Counted from the stretch's first letter, positions 1-12,239 are shown. The stretch: 64,000 bases of DNA from Panulirus ornatus (GCF_036320965.1 NC_092234.1:44899862-44963861); one strand, 5' to 3'. Numbers and translations are program-made. The notes: a model not told the origin generated them from the letters alone.

Positions 1-248
1 TTTGATTATCACGAAGGCATTATAGGATCTTGTTGTCACTGAGATGTTGACGAGTGAGATTTAATGCTATGTCGCTGTTATGTATGTAGTCTAAGGCCTG
101 TGTGTTATAGATGAAGCGGCGAGCATGGCCTGAGTGGTGTTGTATCCCTAGCGATGTAGTTTACGTCGTTTTGAAGTCTATAACCATCAGCTGGGCAGGA
201 GGACTTGTAGACTACGACGGTAAATTGATGTAGGTTATTGTGAAGTTG

Positions 249-297
<49 letters not shown>

Positions 298-315
<18 letters not shown>

Positions 316-1574
316 TTTTTATACTTTGTCGCTGTCTCCCGCGTTTGCGAGGTAGCGCAAGGAAACAGACGAAAGAAATGCCCCCCCCCCACACACATGT
401 ACATACACACGTCCACACACGCAAATATACATACCTACACAGCTTTCCATGGTTTACCCCAGACGCTTCACATGCCTTGATTCAATCCACTGACAGCACG
501 TCAACCCCTGTATACCACATCGCTCCAATTCACTCTATTCCTTGCCCTCCTTTCACCCTCCTGCATGTTCAGGCCCCGATCACACAAAATCTTTTTCACT
601 CCATCTTTCCACCTCCAATTTGGTCTCCCTCTTCTCCTCGTTCCCTCCACCTCCGACACATATATCCTCTTGGTCAATCTTTCCTCACTCATTCTCTCCA
701 TGTGCCCAAACCATTTCAAAACTCCCTCTTCTGCTCTCTCAACCACGCTCTTTTTATTTCCACACATCTCTCTTACCCTTACGTTACTTACTCGATCAAA
801 CCACCTCACACCACACATTGTCCTCAAACATCTCATTTCCAGCACATCCATCCTCCTGCGCACAACTCTATCCATAGCCCACGCCTCGCAACCATACAGC
901 ATTGTTGGAACCACTATTCCTTCAAACATACCCATTTTTGCTTTCCGAGATAATGTTCTCGACTTCCACACATTTTTCAAGGCTCCCAAAATTTTCGCCC
1001 CCTCCCCCACCCTATGATCCACTTCCGCTTCCATGGTTCCATCCGCTGACAGATCCACTCCCAGATATCTAAAACACTTCACTTCCTCCAGTTTTTCTCC
1101 ATTCAAACTCACCTCCCAATTGACTTGACCCTCAACCATACTGTACCTAATAACCTTGCTCTTATTCACATTTACTCTTAACTTTCTTCTTCCACACACT
1201 TTACCAAACTCAGTCACCAGCTTCTGCAGTTTCTCACATGAATCAGCAACCAGCGCTGTATCATCAGCGAACAACAACTGACTCACTTCCCAAGCTCTCT
1301 CATCCCCCACAGACTTCATACTTGCCCCTCTTTCCAGGACTCTTGCATTTACCTCCCTAACAACCCCATCCATAAACAAATTAAACAACCATGGAGACAT
1401 CACACACCCCTGCCGCAAACCTACATTCACTGAGAACCAATCACTTTCCTCTCTTCCTACACGTACACATGCCTTACATCCTCGATAAAAACTTTTCACT
1501 GCTTCTAACAACTTGCCTCCCACACCATATATTCTTAATACCTTCCACAGAGCATCTCTATCAACTCTATCATA
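298..1574 (-). mobile_element. Main-family LINE, 3' part of reverse transcriptase with poly(A) tail (sense half of an inverted insertion)
   Basis: On the - strand the frame opens at YDRVDRDALWKVLRIYG, carries GLRQGCVMSPWLFNLFMDG and the catalytic LLFADDTALVADS, and ends NWSDVVYRG with a stop near 501. The tail tttcgtctgtttccttgcgc and a poly(A) of 23 (298-320) follow, then (AT)n. This is a non-LTR retrotransposon with an RTE/BovB-like C-terminal layout; the clade is inferred. It is joined at 1574/1575 to the missing 5' segment in reverse orientation. Confidence 0.88.
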
Positions 1575-2328
1575 AGAGAAAGGTGCAAGAGGTGAAAAAA
1601 AGGGCAAATGAGAGTTGGGGTGAGAGACTATCAGTAAATTTTAGGGAGAATAAAAAGATGTTCTGGAAGGAGGTAAATAGGGTGCGTAAGACAAGGGAAC
1701 AAATGGGAACTTCAGTGAAGGGCGTAAATGGGGAGGTGATAACAAGTAGTGGTGATGTGAGAAGGAGATGGAATGAGTATTTTGAAGGTTTGTTGAATGT
1801 GTCTGATGACAGAGTGGCAGATATAGGGTGTTTTGGTCGAGGTGGTGTGCAAAGTGAGAGGGTTAGGGAAAATGATTTGGTAAACAGAGAAGAGATAGTA
1901 AAAGCTTTGCGGAAGATGAAAGCCGGCAAGGCAGCAGGATTGGATGGTATTGCAGTGGAATTTATTAAAAAAGGGGGTGACTGTATTGTTGACTGGTTGG
2001 TAAGGTTATTTAATGTATGTATGACTCATGGTGAGGTGCCTGAGGATTGGCGGAATGCGTGCATAGTGCCATTGTACAAAGGCAAAGGGGATAAGAGTGA
2101 GTGCTCAAATTACAGAGGTATAAGTTTGTTGAGTATTCCTGGTAAATTATATGGGAGGGTATTGATTGAGAGGGTGAAGGCATGTACAGAGCATCAGATT
2201 GGGGAAGAGCAGTGTGGTTTCAGAAGTGGTAGAGGATGTGTGGATCAGGTGTTTGCTTTGAAGAATGTATGTGAGAAATACTTAGAAAAGCAAATGGATT
2301 TGTATGTAGCATTTATGGATCTGGAGAA

Positions 2329-2336
<8 letters not shown>
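1575..2336 (+). mobile_element. Main-family LINE, inverted 5' segment of the same insertion
   Basis: The reading from KVQEVKKRANESWGERLSV to MDLEKAY covers the region before the catalytic centre, with KAGKAAGLDGIAVEF and CSNYRGISLLSIPGKL. It ends at gaaggcatat, exactly where the - strand half (298-1574) begins in the intact copy at 49922. Together the two halves cover the reverse transcriptase once with no obvious gap. Confidence 0.85.

Positions 2337-2391
<55 letters not shown>
2332..2391 (+). repeat. (AT)n microsatellite
   Basis: About 60 bases of AT at the end of the inverted LINE segment. A matching (AT)n lies at 253-297 on the other side of the insertion. Confidence 0.95.
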
Positions 2392-2393
<2 letters not shown>

Positions 2394-2557
2394 TTTTTTC
2401 TTTTAAACTATTCGCCATTTCCCGCGTTAGCGAGGTAGCGTTAAGAACAGAGGACTGGGCCTTTGTGGAATATCCTCACCTGGCACCCTTCTCTGTTCCT
2501 TCTTTTGGAAAATTAAAAAAAAAAAAAACAAGAGGGGAGGATTTCCAGCCCCCCGCT

Positions 2558-2560
<3 letters not shown>
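2392..2560 (-). mobile_element. LINE-tail composite short repeat (module M1)
   Basis: On the - strand: ggagcggggggctggaaatc, an A/T run, aagaaggaacagagaagggt, gaggatattccacaaaggcc, then gctacctcgctaacgcggga and aatggcgaatagtttaaaag. It recurs at 12035-12150, 14721-14813, 47085-47150 and 47930-48060. The last part matches the LINE 3' tail. Confidence 0.65.
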
Positions 2561-2648
<88 letters not shown>

Positions 2649-2664
2649 CGTGCGTGTGTGTGTG
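2560..2664 (+). repeat. (AT)n followed by (GT)n
   Basis: AT to 2625, then GT with GC interruptions. Confidence 0.95.
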
Positions 2665-2999
2665 TATGTAATCTTTATCAGTATTTATCAGAATACGTCA
2701 GCCAAACTTGAAAATAAAGCCAATAACTACAATTGTAATTTTTTCATATGAGAAAAAAAAAAGATATATTAATCTCGCCATTTCACTTCGTCCAACATCA
2801 TCAGAAGCTGTGGAAAGTTTTATAATTATAGCCAATGGTTCGGCGAATGTCGAGAGGGGGTGGGGGAAAAAATGATTATTTATGTGTTTTCGCACAAGGG
2901 AGTTTATTGTTTTAGTTACAAACTTTAGTAACGAAATGAACATCCCTTGTTCACTATTGGTTATTTATGTCTTCTATTAAAGAGATGATTCGTAGGGGA

Positions 3000-3005
<6 letters not shown>
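2665..3005. other. Spacer without recognised features
   Basis: No gene or repeat was recognised. Confidence 0.4.

Positions 3006-3008
<3 letters not shown>

Positions 3009-3073
<65 letters not shown>
3009..3073 (+). repeat. (AT)n microsatellite
   Basis: Flanks the poly(A) end of the LINE at 3074. Confidence 0.95.
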
Positions 3074-3088
<15 letters not shown>

Positions 3089-4604
3089 GCTTTGTCGTTG
3101 TCTCCCGCATTTGCGAGGTAGCGCAAGGAATCAGACGAAAGAAATGGCCCAACCCACCCCCATACACATGTATATACACACACGTTCACACACGCAAACC
3201 TACACACCCATACATCTCAATGTACACATATATATACACACACAGACACATACATATATACCCATGCACACAATTCACACTGCCTGCCTTTATTCATTCC
3301 CATCGCCACCTCGCCACACATGGAATACCATCCCCCTCTCCCTCATGTGTGCGGGGTAGCACTAGGAAAAGATAACAAAGGCCCCATTCGTTCACACTCA
3401 GTCTCCAGCTGTCATGCAATAATGCCCGAAACCACAGATCCCTTTCCACATCCAGGCCCCACACAACTTTCCATGGTTTACCCCAGACGCTTCACATGCC
3501 CTGATTCAATCCACTGGCAGCACGTCAACCCCGGTATACCATATCGATCCAATTCACTCTATTCTTGCCCGCCTTTCACCCTCCTGCATGTTCAGGCCCC
3601 GATCACTCAAAATCTTTTTCACTCCATCTTTCCACCTCCAATTTGGTCTCCCACTTCTCCTCGTTCCCTCCACCTCCGACACATGTATCCTCTTGGTCAA
3701 TCTTTCCTCACTCATTCTCTCCATGTGCCCAAACCATTTCAAAACACCCTCTTCTGCTCTCTCAACCACGCTCTTTTTATTTCCACACATCTCTCTTACC
3801 CTTATGTTACTTACTCGATCAAACCACCTCACACCACATTGTCCTCAAACATCTCATTTCCAACACATCCACCCTCCTGCGCACAACTCTATCCATAGTC
3901 CACGCCTCGCAACCATACAACATTGTTGGAACCACTATTCCTTCAAACATACCCATTTTTGCTTTCCGAGATAATGTTCTCGACTTCCACACATTCTTCA
4001 AGGCTCCCAGGATTTTCGCCCCCTCCCCCACCCTATGATCCACTTCCGCTTCCATTGTTCCATCCGCTGCCAGATCCACTCCCAGATATGTAAAACACTT
4101 TACTTCCTCCAGTTTTTCTCCATTCAAACTTACCTCCCAATTGACTTGACCCTCAACCCTACTGAACCTAATAACCTTGCTCTTATTCACATTTACTCTT
4201 AACTTTCTTCTTTCACACACTTTACCAAACTCAGTCACCAGCTTCTGCAGTTTCTCACATGAATCAGCCACCAGCGCTGTATCATCAGCGAACAACAACT
4301 GACTCACTTCTCAAGCTCTCTCATCCACAACAGACTTCATACTTGCCCCTCTTTCCAAAACTCTTGCATTCACCTCCCTAACAACCCCATCCATAAACAA
4401 ATTAAACAACAATGGAGACATCACACACCCCTGCCGCAAACCTACATTCACTGAGAACCAATCACTTTCCTCTCTTCCTACACGTACACATGCCTTACAT
4501 CCTCGATAAAAACTTTTCACTGCTTCTAACAACATGCCTCCCACACCATATATTCTTAATACCTTCCACAGAGCATCTCTATCAACTCTATCATATGCCT
4601 TCTC
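3074..4604 (-). mobile_element. Main-family LINE, sense half with full 3' tail
   Basis: On the - strand, frames from EKAYDRVDR through LLFADDTALVADS (near 4270-4300) to the C-terminus near 3554 are broken by a few stops and frameshifts (near 3830 and 4310), so it is inactive. A long CA/TG-rich tail with TTTCGTCTGATTCCTTGCGC runs to a poly(A) at 3074-3088. Confidence 0.83.
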
Positions 4605-4622
4605 AAGGCTCCCAGGATTTTC
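4605..4622 (-). other. Templated filler at the LINE inversion junction
   Basis: The bases aaggctcccaggattttcg match an internal stretch of the same element at 4000-4018, not the sequence expected on either side. Confidence 0.6.
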
Positions 4623-5257
4623 GTGTTTGCTCTGAAGAATGTGTGTGAGAAATACTTAGAAAAGCAAACGGATTTGTATGTAGCATTTATGGATCTGGAG
4701 AAGGCATATGATAGAGTTGATAGAGATGCTCTGTGGAAGGTATTAATAATATATGGTGTGGGAGGCAAGTTGTTAGAAGCAGTGAAAAGTTTCTATCGAG
4801 GATGTAAGGCATGTGTACGTGTAGGAAGAGAGGAAAGTGATTGGTTCTCAGTGAATGTAGGTTTGCGGCAGGGGTGTGTAATGTCTCCATGGTTGTTTAA
4901 TTTGTTTATGGATGGGGTTGTTAGGGAGGTGAATGCAAGAGTTTTGGAAAGAGGGGCAAGTATGAAGTCTGTTGTGGATGAGAGAGCTTGGGAAGTGAGT
5001 CAGTTGTTGTTCGCTGATGATACAACGCTGGTGGCGGATTCATGTGAGAAACTGCAGAAGCTGGTGACTGAGTTTGGTAAAGTGTGTGAAAGAAGAAAGT
5101 TAAGAGTAAATATGAATAAGAGCAAGGTTATTAGGTACAGTAGAGTTGAGGGTCAAGTCAATTGGGAGGTTAGTTTGAATGGAGAAAAACTGGAGGAAGT
5201 AAAGTGTTTTAGATATCTGGGAGTGGATCTGGCAGCGGATGGAACCATGGAAGCGGA

Positions 5258-5259
<2 letters not shown>
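4623..5259 (+). mobile_element. Main-family LINE, inverted segment
   Basis: An open frame runs from VFALKNVCEKYLEKQ through FMDLEKAYDRVDR, GLRQGCVMSPWLFNL and LLFADDTTLVADS to AADGTMEAE, where (AT)n starts. It overlaps the content of the - strand half (from EKAYDRV on). Confidence 0.82.

Positions 5260-5304
<45 letters not shown>
5260..5304 (+). repeat. (AT)n microsatellite
   Basis: About 45 bases of AT. Confidence 0.95.
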
Positions 5305-5305
<1 letters not shown>

Positions 5306-5394
5306 TTCGTTATACGACAGCAAACGGTCGTCCGTGGTTTATATGGAATATGAATCATTACTTCTTTGAAATGCTTATGAAAATGATAATGATA

Positions 5395-5486
5395 AGTTTA
5401 TAATGATAATAATGATAATGATAATAATGATAATAATAATAATGATGATAATAATAATAATAATAATGATAATAATAATAATAATG

Positions 5487-5532
<46 letters not shown>

Positions 5533-5570
5533 TAATAATAATATTATTGATAATAATAATAATAATGTAG
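5395..5570 (+). repeat. (ATA/ATG)n trinucleotide repeat
   Basis: Units of aat, aatg and aata over 175 bases. Confidence 0.93.
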
Positions 5571-5571
5571 T

Positions 5572-6560
5572 TGGGGTAAAGAATTCTACCTCCGTATTCC
5601 CTGCGTGTCGTAGAAGGCGACTAAAGCCGGTAGGAGCGGGGAGTTGGAAACCCTCCTTTCCATGTTGCTTTTATTTCAATCACTAAAGGAAGGAATAGAA
5701 GGAGCCAAGCGAGGAGTGCTCATCCTCTTCGAAGGCTCAGACTGAGGTGTCTAAATGTGAGTGGATGTAACCAAGATGAGAAGAAAGAAGAGATAAGTAG
5801 TATGTTTGAAGAAAGAAACCTGGATGTTATGGTTCTAAGTGAAGTTTAGTTCAAGAGGAAAGGTGAAGAACGGTTTAGGAAAGTCTTGGGAGTAAAGTCA
5901 GGGGTTGGTGAGAAAACAAGAGCTATAGAAGGGGTAGGACTATTTCTGAAGCAAGAGAGGTGGGAGTATGTGACAGAGTGTAAGAAAGTAAACTCTAGAT
6001 TGATATGGGTAAAACTGAAAGTGGATGGAGAAAGATGGGTGATTATTGGTGCATATGCACCTGGGCATGAGAAGAAAGATCATGAGAGCCAAGTGTTTTG
6101 GGAGCAGCTGAGTGAGTGTGTTAGTAGTTTTGATGCACAAGACCGGGTTATAGTGATGGGTGATTTGAATGCAAAGGTGAGTAATGTGGCAGTTGAGGGA
6201 ATAATTGGTGTACATGGGGTATTCAGTATTGTGAAAGGAGTCGTGTGCAGGAACATACACAAGTATACGCATGTTGAGTGGGAGAGATGGTCAGTAGGCG
6301 TAATGGAATTACATACTGACTGATAGGCGTGTAAAAGAGAGATCTCTGAATGCTAAAGTGTTGAGAGGAGCAGCTGGAGTGTGTGGGATGTCTGATCACT
6401 ATCTTGTGGAGCCGGAGGTGAAAATTTGTAGAGTTTTTTTGGAAAAGAGGAAACAATAGCGATGAGAAAAGAGTGGTTAGAGTAAGTGCGCTTGGATAGG
6501 AGACGTGTGTGAGGAAGTATCAGGAGAGAGTAAGTGAAAGTAAATTAAGCAAGGGGAGTG
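5572..6560 (+). pseudogene. LINE 5' end with APE-type endonuclease remnant
   Basis: It begins with the family's 5' leader (ctgcgtgtcgtagaaggcga, also at 14460, 43225, 48075, 49490 and 60180). The translated pieces LNVSGCNQDEKKEEI, ERNLDVMVLSEV, WVIIGAYAPG and VIVMGDLNAKV fit an exonuclease-endonuclease-phosphatase domain; the last two are typical strand motifs. A stop after LSEV (5847-5849) and frameshifts after 6250 kill it. The reverse transcriptase part is missing. Confidence 0.78.
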
Positions 6561-6754
6561 GGTGAGGAATGGGAAGTGATGGAATGTGCGAGAGATGGGA
6601 GTGGGAAGGGGTTGGGTGGCGAAGGGTTGCAATAGTGGTGATAGAAGGTTTGGGGTGGGGTTGGAGGGGGGGGGGGGGAGTGGAGTAAGTGGTATAGTGG
6701 GGGTGGGGGTGTTTTAATCCACCTTAGGAATCGTATGTCAAGGGCAATTGTTTT

Positions 6755-6829
6755 CACCGAAGGGTCGTACCGTCGTGTTCAGGAGGTCGTACCATCGTAC
6801 TCAGGGGTCGTACCGTCGTTCTCAAGGAT

Positions 6830-6885
<56 letters not shown>

Positions 6886-6890
6886 TGTAG
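6755..6890 (+). repeat. Three units of the dispersed 20-bp minisatellite, then (GT)n
   Basis: cgtaccgtcgtgttcagg, then two related units, with (GT)n from 6833. Confidence 0.85.
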
Positions 6891-7014
6891 GATTTGGGTA
6901 GATATCCTTGGGTCAATATTACCGTATGATTTAACACTGAAACATTCATGTTATCATTCATGGGTCATTTTGCGTAAACATGGTATTTACTAGTATTCAA
7001 GGCTGACTCATTAT

Positions 7015-7215
7015 CACAGACTCACGTCTGTTATTCACTGAAAAACATAATGTTATTGTAACAGTCACGTCTGTTATTCAGTGAAGAACATGGGTTCATC
7101 GTGCCACTCACGTCTGTTATTGAATGAAAAGATTTTTTTTTCCTGACGTTTAAATCTGTCATTCATTGAAGAACACGTTCATATTATAACACTCCCGTCT
7201 GAAGAACATCTGAAG
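7015..7215 (+). repeat. About 44-bp tandem repeat
   Basis: Four to five degenerate units contain cacgtctgttattcactgaa then aacat. Confidence 0.8.
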
Positions 7216-7324
7216 AACATGATATCATTCTGATGTACATCTCTTATTTATGGTTATCCAGAAAGTTCACTATGACCCCTTCCCCCTTTTTTGTATATGT
7301 CACTCACATGTGAATGATATGTAC

Positions 7325-7785
7325 AGATTCCACACATTTTTTAATGGACCGAAGACCTTCGCCCCCTCACCCACCCTATGGCTCACCTCAGCTCCCACGG
7401 GTCCATTTACCACTTCCAGGTATCTAAAACACTTCCCTTCCTCCAGGAACTTTCCATTCAAACTCACACTGCAGCTGACCTGTCCCTCTGCATTGCTAAA
7501 CTTAATAACAGCTATTCACATGATCTCTCGCCTTCCTTCCTCTTCCAAACTTAGGCACCAACTTCTACAGTTTCTCACCTATACCTGCCACCAGCGTCGT
7601 GCCATCAGCAAACAGCAACTGACTTATTTCCCCACCTCACCTTCACCCTTTAGCACCACACAACCCCAGACAGACAACAGAGTCGCCCTCTTTCCCCAAA
7701 ACCATAGCATTAACCTTCCTCACCACCCCATCTATAAGCAGATTGAACAGCCATGATGACATCATACACCCCTGCAAGATCATAC
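7325..7785 (-). pseudogene. Old main-family LINE reverse transcriptase fossil
   Basis: The - strand reading gives EISQLLFADGTTLVAG, so the second catalytic Asp is replaced by Gly, and GEKL and KLVPKFG in register with the family. Many stops are present. Confidence 0.68.
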
Positions 7786-7815
7786 AAAATCCCAATCGAC
7801 TTCAACAAAATGTCT

Positions 7816-7953
<138 letters not shown>

Positions 7954-8329
7954 CCCCAAGGAGGGAAAGAAATCACTCAAGATATAAAATGGCAACAAAG
8001 AGATGAAATAAAGAATATGTGTATTGGATAAAAACTAAAGATGGGTGAATGGATGGACAGGATTGTTTGAGGGTGGGGGGGAAGGGAAGGTTACTGGGTG
8101 GGGGTACGGTGGGGGACGAGAGGAGAAGGGGAAGGGGTTGGGGTTGGGGGGGAGGATGCATTGGTTTACCTTTTGGTGGCCATTATGATCATGGAATGAT
8201 AAAGTCTGGCCCCAGCCCCCGCCCCCCGACCCCCCTTGTTTTCCAGGACGAGGCTCCAGAATGTGTTATGGATTATCGCTCAAGCACGCCCCTGTGAGCA
8301 GCGAATATATATATATATATATATATATG

Positions 8330-8480
8330 TATAAACACACATACCCTTCCTCTCTCCCTCCACCCTCCCTCCACCCTTCCTCCCTCCACCCTTCCTCCCT
8401 CCACCCTCACCACCCCCAGGAGGAGGAGAAGGTGGAGGAGGAGGTGGAGGAGGAGGTGGAGGAGGAGAGGAAACCCTCCT
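8330..8480 (+). repeat. CCT/AGG low-complexity block
   Basis: ccctccacccttcct units followed by gga/ggt units. Confidence 0.8.
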
Positions 8481-8884
8481 CAACCTCACCCTCCTGCTGA
8501 CGGAGGCGCCGCCCCTCATATAACTCCTTCGTCTTGTAGTTTTTTTTTTTTTTTTCCTAAGCGTGTATAACGGGAGTTGCTTTACGCTTATTTTGCCGCT
8601 TTCTCTGCCCCGGTTTCTGACTAAACTCGTTCTTGTTTTTTTTCTCTCTTTTTTCTTTTTTTTCTTAACGGCATGTTGGCGTTTGGCTTTTACCGTGCTC
8701 CCCCCCCCCCCTGGTAATGGCCACAATCGTGCACAAAGGCGCCTGACATCCGCCTCTAAGGGCGTCCTGACAACGCAGGGCGAGATCTAAAGGCTTTGGG
8801 GGGTAAGGGAGGGGAGGGGGGGAGGGGAATATTAGGCTAATGGATATAAAACAGAGCAGAACAGTGTAGTTGATCAGCATAGAT

Positions 8885-8970
8885 AAACTCCCGGGGAGGG
8901 GAGGGAGGGGAGGGGAGAGGGGGAGGGGAGAGAGGGAGAGGGGAGGGAGGGGAGGGAGGGAGGGAGGTCG
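8885..8970 (+). repeat. Homopurine G-run tract
   Basis: About 80 bases of uninterrupted A/G with many GGGG runs separated by one to three bases, capable in principle of forming G-quadruplex or H-DNA. A second tract is at 9255-9315. Confidence 0.8.
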
Positions 8971-9394
8971 TGGGGGTGTACACCCCCCCCTTCTGGCCCC
9001 CCTCCTTACCCATCTACCTACCTACCTACCTTACTCCTCCCTCCTGCTGCCCACCCCTCCCCTAACACACACCCCCCCCCTTACCCCACACCTCACACAC
9101 CACCACCTACCACCCCCCCACCCCCCACACCCTGGGAACAAAAGTGGGGGGGTTGTGGGGGTGATGGGGGGGGAGAGGCGGAGGCGGGCCTTGAAACAGG
9201 TTGCTCACTTAAGAAATATTAGCTGGCTATTTCACACTTACTCGGTCAAAGACCAGATGGGGAGGGAGGGGGAGGGGAAGGGGGAGGGGGAGGAGAAGGG
9301 GAGGGGAGGGGAAGCGATCTCTCTCTCCCTCTCTCTCCCTCCCAACCATTGTTTACGCCTTCCTCCCGCTTCCCTTCTCTTATGCACCTCCTTC

Positions 9395-9990
9395 CCTCCC
9401 CCCCTGTGCACCTCTCTTCCCCTCCCTGTGCACCTCTCTTCCCCTTCCTGTGCACCTCCTTCCCTCCCCCCTGTGCACCTCCCTCCCTGCGCACCTCCCT
9501 CCCTGTGCACCTCCCTCCCTGTGCACCTCTCTTCTGTGCACCTCCCCCGTGCACCTCCCCCTGTGCACCTCTCTTCTGTGCACCTCCCCCGTGCACCTCT
9601 CTTCTGTGCACCTCCCCCTGTGCACTTCTTTTCTGTGCACCTCCCCGTGCACCTCCCTCCCTGTGTACCTCTCTTCTGTGCACCTCCCCCGTGCACCTCC
9701 CTCCCTGTGTACCTCTCTTCTGTGCACCTCCCCCGTGCACCTCCCTCCCTGTGTACCTCTCTTCTGTGCACCTCCCCCGTGCACCTCCCTCCCTGTGTAC
9801 CTCTCTTCTGTGCACCTCCCCCGTGCACCTCTCTTCTGTGCACCTCCCCCTGTGCACCTCCCCCTGTGCACCTCTTTTCTGTGCACCTCCCTCCCTGTGC
9901 ACCTCTCTTCTGTGCACCTCCCCCGTGCACCTCCTCCTTGTGCACCTCTTCCTGTGCGCTTCCCCCTGCGCACCTCCTCAGTGCACCAGC
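9395..9990 (+). repeat. GTGCAC-rich minisatellite
   Basis: About 40 occurrences of gtgcacctcc or variants arranged in composite units of roughly 20-45 bases. Long open frames on both strands are by-products of composition. Confidence 0.92.
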
Positions 9991-9992
9991 TG

Positions 9993-10034
<42 letters not shown>

Positions 10035-10056
10035 ACCTTCCCCTGTGCACTAGCTG

Positions 10057-10098
<42 letters not shown>

Positions 10099-10100
10099 AC
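9993..10100 (+). repeat. Two (GT)n blocks
   Basis: GT runs at 9993-10034 and 10060-10098, each preceded by agctggc. Confidence 0.93.
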
Positions 10101-10259
10101 CTTCTGGTGTGTATGCACCTCCCCCTGTGTACACATCCCTCTGTGCACCGGAACTCTGTGTATGTGCCAGCCTGTACACAGTGCTGTGCCACACAAGGCA
10201 ATGGATTTCATATATCTGGATGTACGAAAGAAAAGGACAAGAAAAACTTGCTTTATCTC

Positions 10260-10296
<37 letters not shown>

Positions 10297-10339
10297 TTAT
10301 GTATAAGATAAGAAAATCATATGTTGGAAGAAGTCGTAT

Positions 10340-10640
10340 TTCTTTTGAGGACGACGGTACGATCCTTGAGCACGACGGTACGATCCCTTGAGCACGACGG
10401 TACGACCCTTGAGCACGACGGTACGATCCTTGAGCACGACGGTACGATCCCTTGAGCACGACGGTACGACCCTTGAGCACGACGGTACGATCCTTGAACA
10501 CGACGGTACGACCCTTGAGCACGACGGTACGATCCTTGAGCACGACGGTACGATCCCTTGAGCACGACGGTACGACCCTTGAGCACGACGTTACGACCCT
10601 TGAGCACGACGTTACGATCCTTGAGCACGACGGTACATAT
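10340..10640 (-). repeat. About 20-bp dispersed minisatellite
   Basis: About 14 units of gagcacgacggtacgatcc, the reverse complement of the units at 21745. Confidence 0.93.
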
Positions 10641-10724
10641 GTATCTATGTATATGAGTGTGTATGAGGATGTATAAATACATGTGTATATGTTATGTATA
10701 TGTATGTACATAACGTGTACGTGC

Positions 10725-10758
<34 letters not shown>

Positions 10759-10761
<3 letters not shown>

Positions 10762-10837
10762 TGGATGGGTCGTTCCTCCTGTGCTTCCTGGCGCTACCTC
10801 GCTAACGCGGGAAACGACTATCAAGTACAACATAGTG

Positions 10838-10911
<74 letters not shown>
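10759..10911 (+). mobile_element. LINE-tail fragment between (AT)n blocks
   Basis: ggcgctacctcgctaacgcg then ggaaacgactatcaagtac, with (AT)n at 10727-10758 and 10840-10911. Confidence 0.6.
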
Positions 10912-10915
<4 letters not shown>

Positions 10916-11049
10916 ATTGGGCGTGTTACTCTCTGGTGATCTCATGCCAATTAAACATTGTATAGAAACACTTCAAACAACGAAGAATATCTTCGACTAG
11001 GTAGGAAAGGTTATTAACTTTAAGTCTGGGGGAATTACCTTAATTCAAA

Positions 11050-11330
11050 TTCTAGTCAAATTACCTTTACTGTTTACAATGTCTTTCGTCCGTTCCTGTG
11101 TGGAATATTATGTCCAGTTTTGGTCATTAAGGGAAGCTATGGACAGAAGGGAGACACAGTACAGAGACTAGCCACAAAAACCATTCCCAGTCAAGACCCA
11201 AGTGTGTAATGATAATATCACAAATGGCTAGAGAACATTCCAGATGAAATTACATTTAAACGCCAAAAGTTCAATGTAATCCAACATTATCCTTTTAATA
11301 AATTCCCAGCCCAGACGTCGCCCTGTATAC
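11050..11330 (+). pseudogene. CR1/L2-like reverse transcriptase C-terminal fossil
   Basis: The reading SFVRSCVEYYVQFWSL matches the (VR..LEYC.Q.WSP) block common at the end of CR1/L2-type reverse transcriptases. Stops follow within 25 codons. Confidence 0.5.
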
Positions 11331-11517
11331 GTATGGTCAGAACGCACGCGATCAATAATCCTTTATAGCCGTATCAGAAACTCTTTGGAAAGGGGGTGAT
11401 TGGGGGGGAGGGGGGGTGGGGTTGGGGAGGGTATCGGCCTCTCACACACGGGCGCTCAAAATGGCTCGTTACAATGGTGTCGATCACTGGCTAACGAATA
11501 GCGTATAGCCATCACGT

Positions 11518-11600
11518 TATTATTATTATCATTATTATCATTATTATTATTATTATCATTATTATTATTGCTATTATTATTATTATTATTATTATTATTA

Positions 11601-11665
<65 letters not shown>

Positions 11666-11783
11666 GTTATTATTATTATTATCATTATTATTATTATTAT
11701 TATTATTAATATTATTATTATTATCATTATTATTATTATTATTATCATTATTATTATTATTACTATTATTATTATTACTATTA

Positions 11784-11845
<62 letters not shown>

Positions 11846-11846
11846 A
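11518..11846 (+). repeat. (TTA)n trinucleotide repeat
   Basis: About 330 bases of TTA with TCA, TTG and CTA variants. Confidence 0.97.
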
Positions 11847-11949
11847 CCGTCACTACGGTTGTGAATGATGAATTGCTAGCTTCTGTTCACAACTTGTTGT
11901 TTATGAACGTTCATATATATGTATATGTTTATCATTATCATTATCATTA

Positions 11950-12145
11950 TTACCTATTGTACATAGTCACAGTCTCCCGCGTCAGCGAGGTAGCGCCAGC
12001 AAACACACGAAGAATGGCCCATCCACTCACACACACACACACACAAAAGAAGGAACAGAGGGGGCCAGGTGAGGATATTCCAAAAAAGGCCCAGTCCTCT
12101 GTTCTTAACGCTACCTCGCTAACGCGGGAAATGGCGAATAGTTTA

Positions 12146-12236
<91 letters not shown>
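11950..12236. mobile_element. LINE-tail (-) and M1 composite (+) next to (AT)n
   Basis: 11951-12033 is a - strand tail (gtctcccgcgtcagcgaggt). 12050-12150 is a + strand M1 module ending aatggcgaatagtttaaaag. (AT)n fills 12151-12236. Confidence 0.6.

Positions 12237-12239
<3 letters not shown>

Noticed and set aside
501..1017. Proline/serine/histidine-rich frames antisense to LINE copies (also near 3565, 38545, 41203, 45778, 51427 and 54062)
   Set aside because: They recur wherever the LINE occurs and are shadows of its reverse transcriptase frame.
8870..10391. Several long open frames on both strands (up to about 480 codons)
   Set aside because: They lie in gtgcacctcc repeats, GT runs and homopurine DNA that simply lack stop triplets.
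10345..10640. CRISPR-like array
   Set aside because: Units are contiguous with no unique spacers, and the genome is eukaryotic. The same applies to 22335-22520 and 31765-32445.
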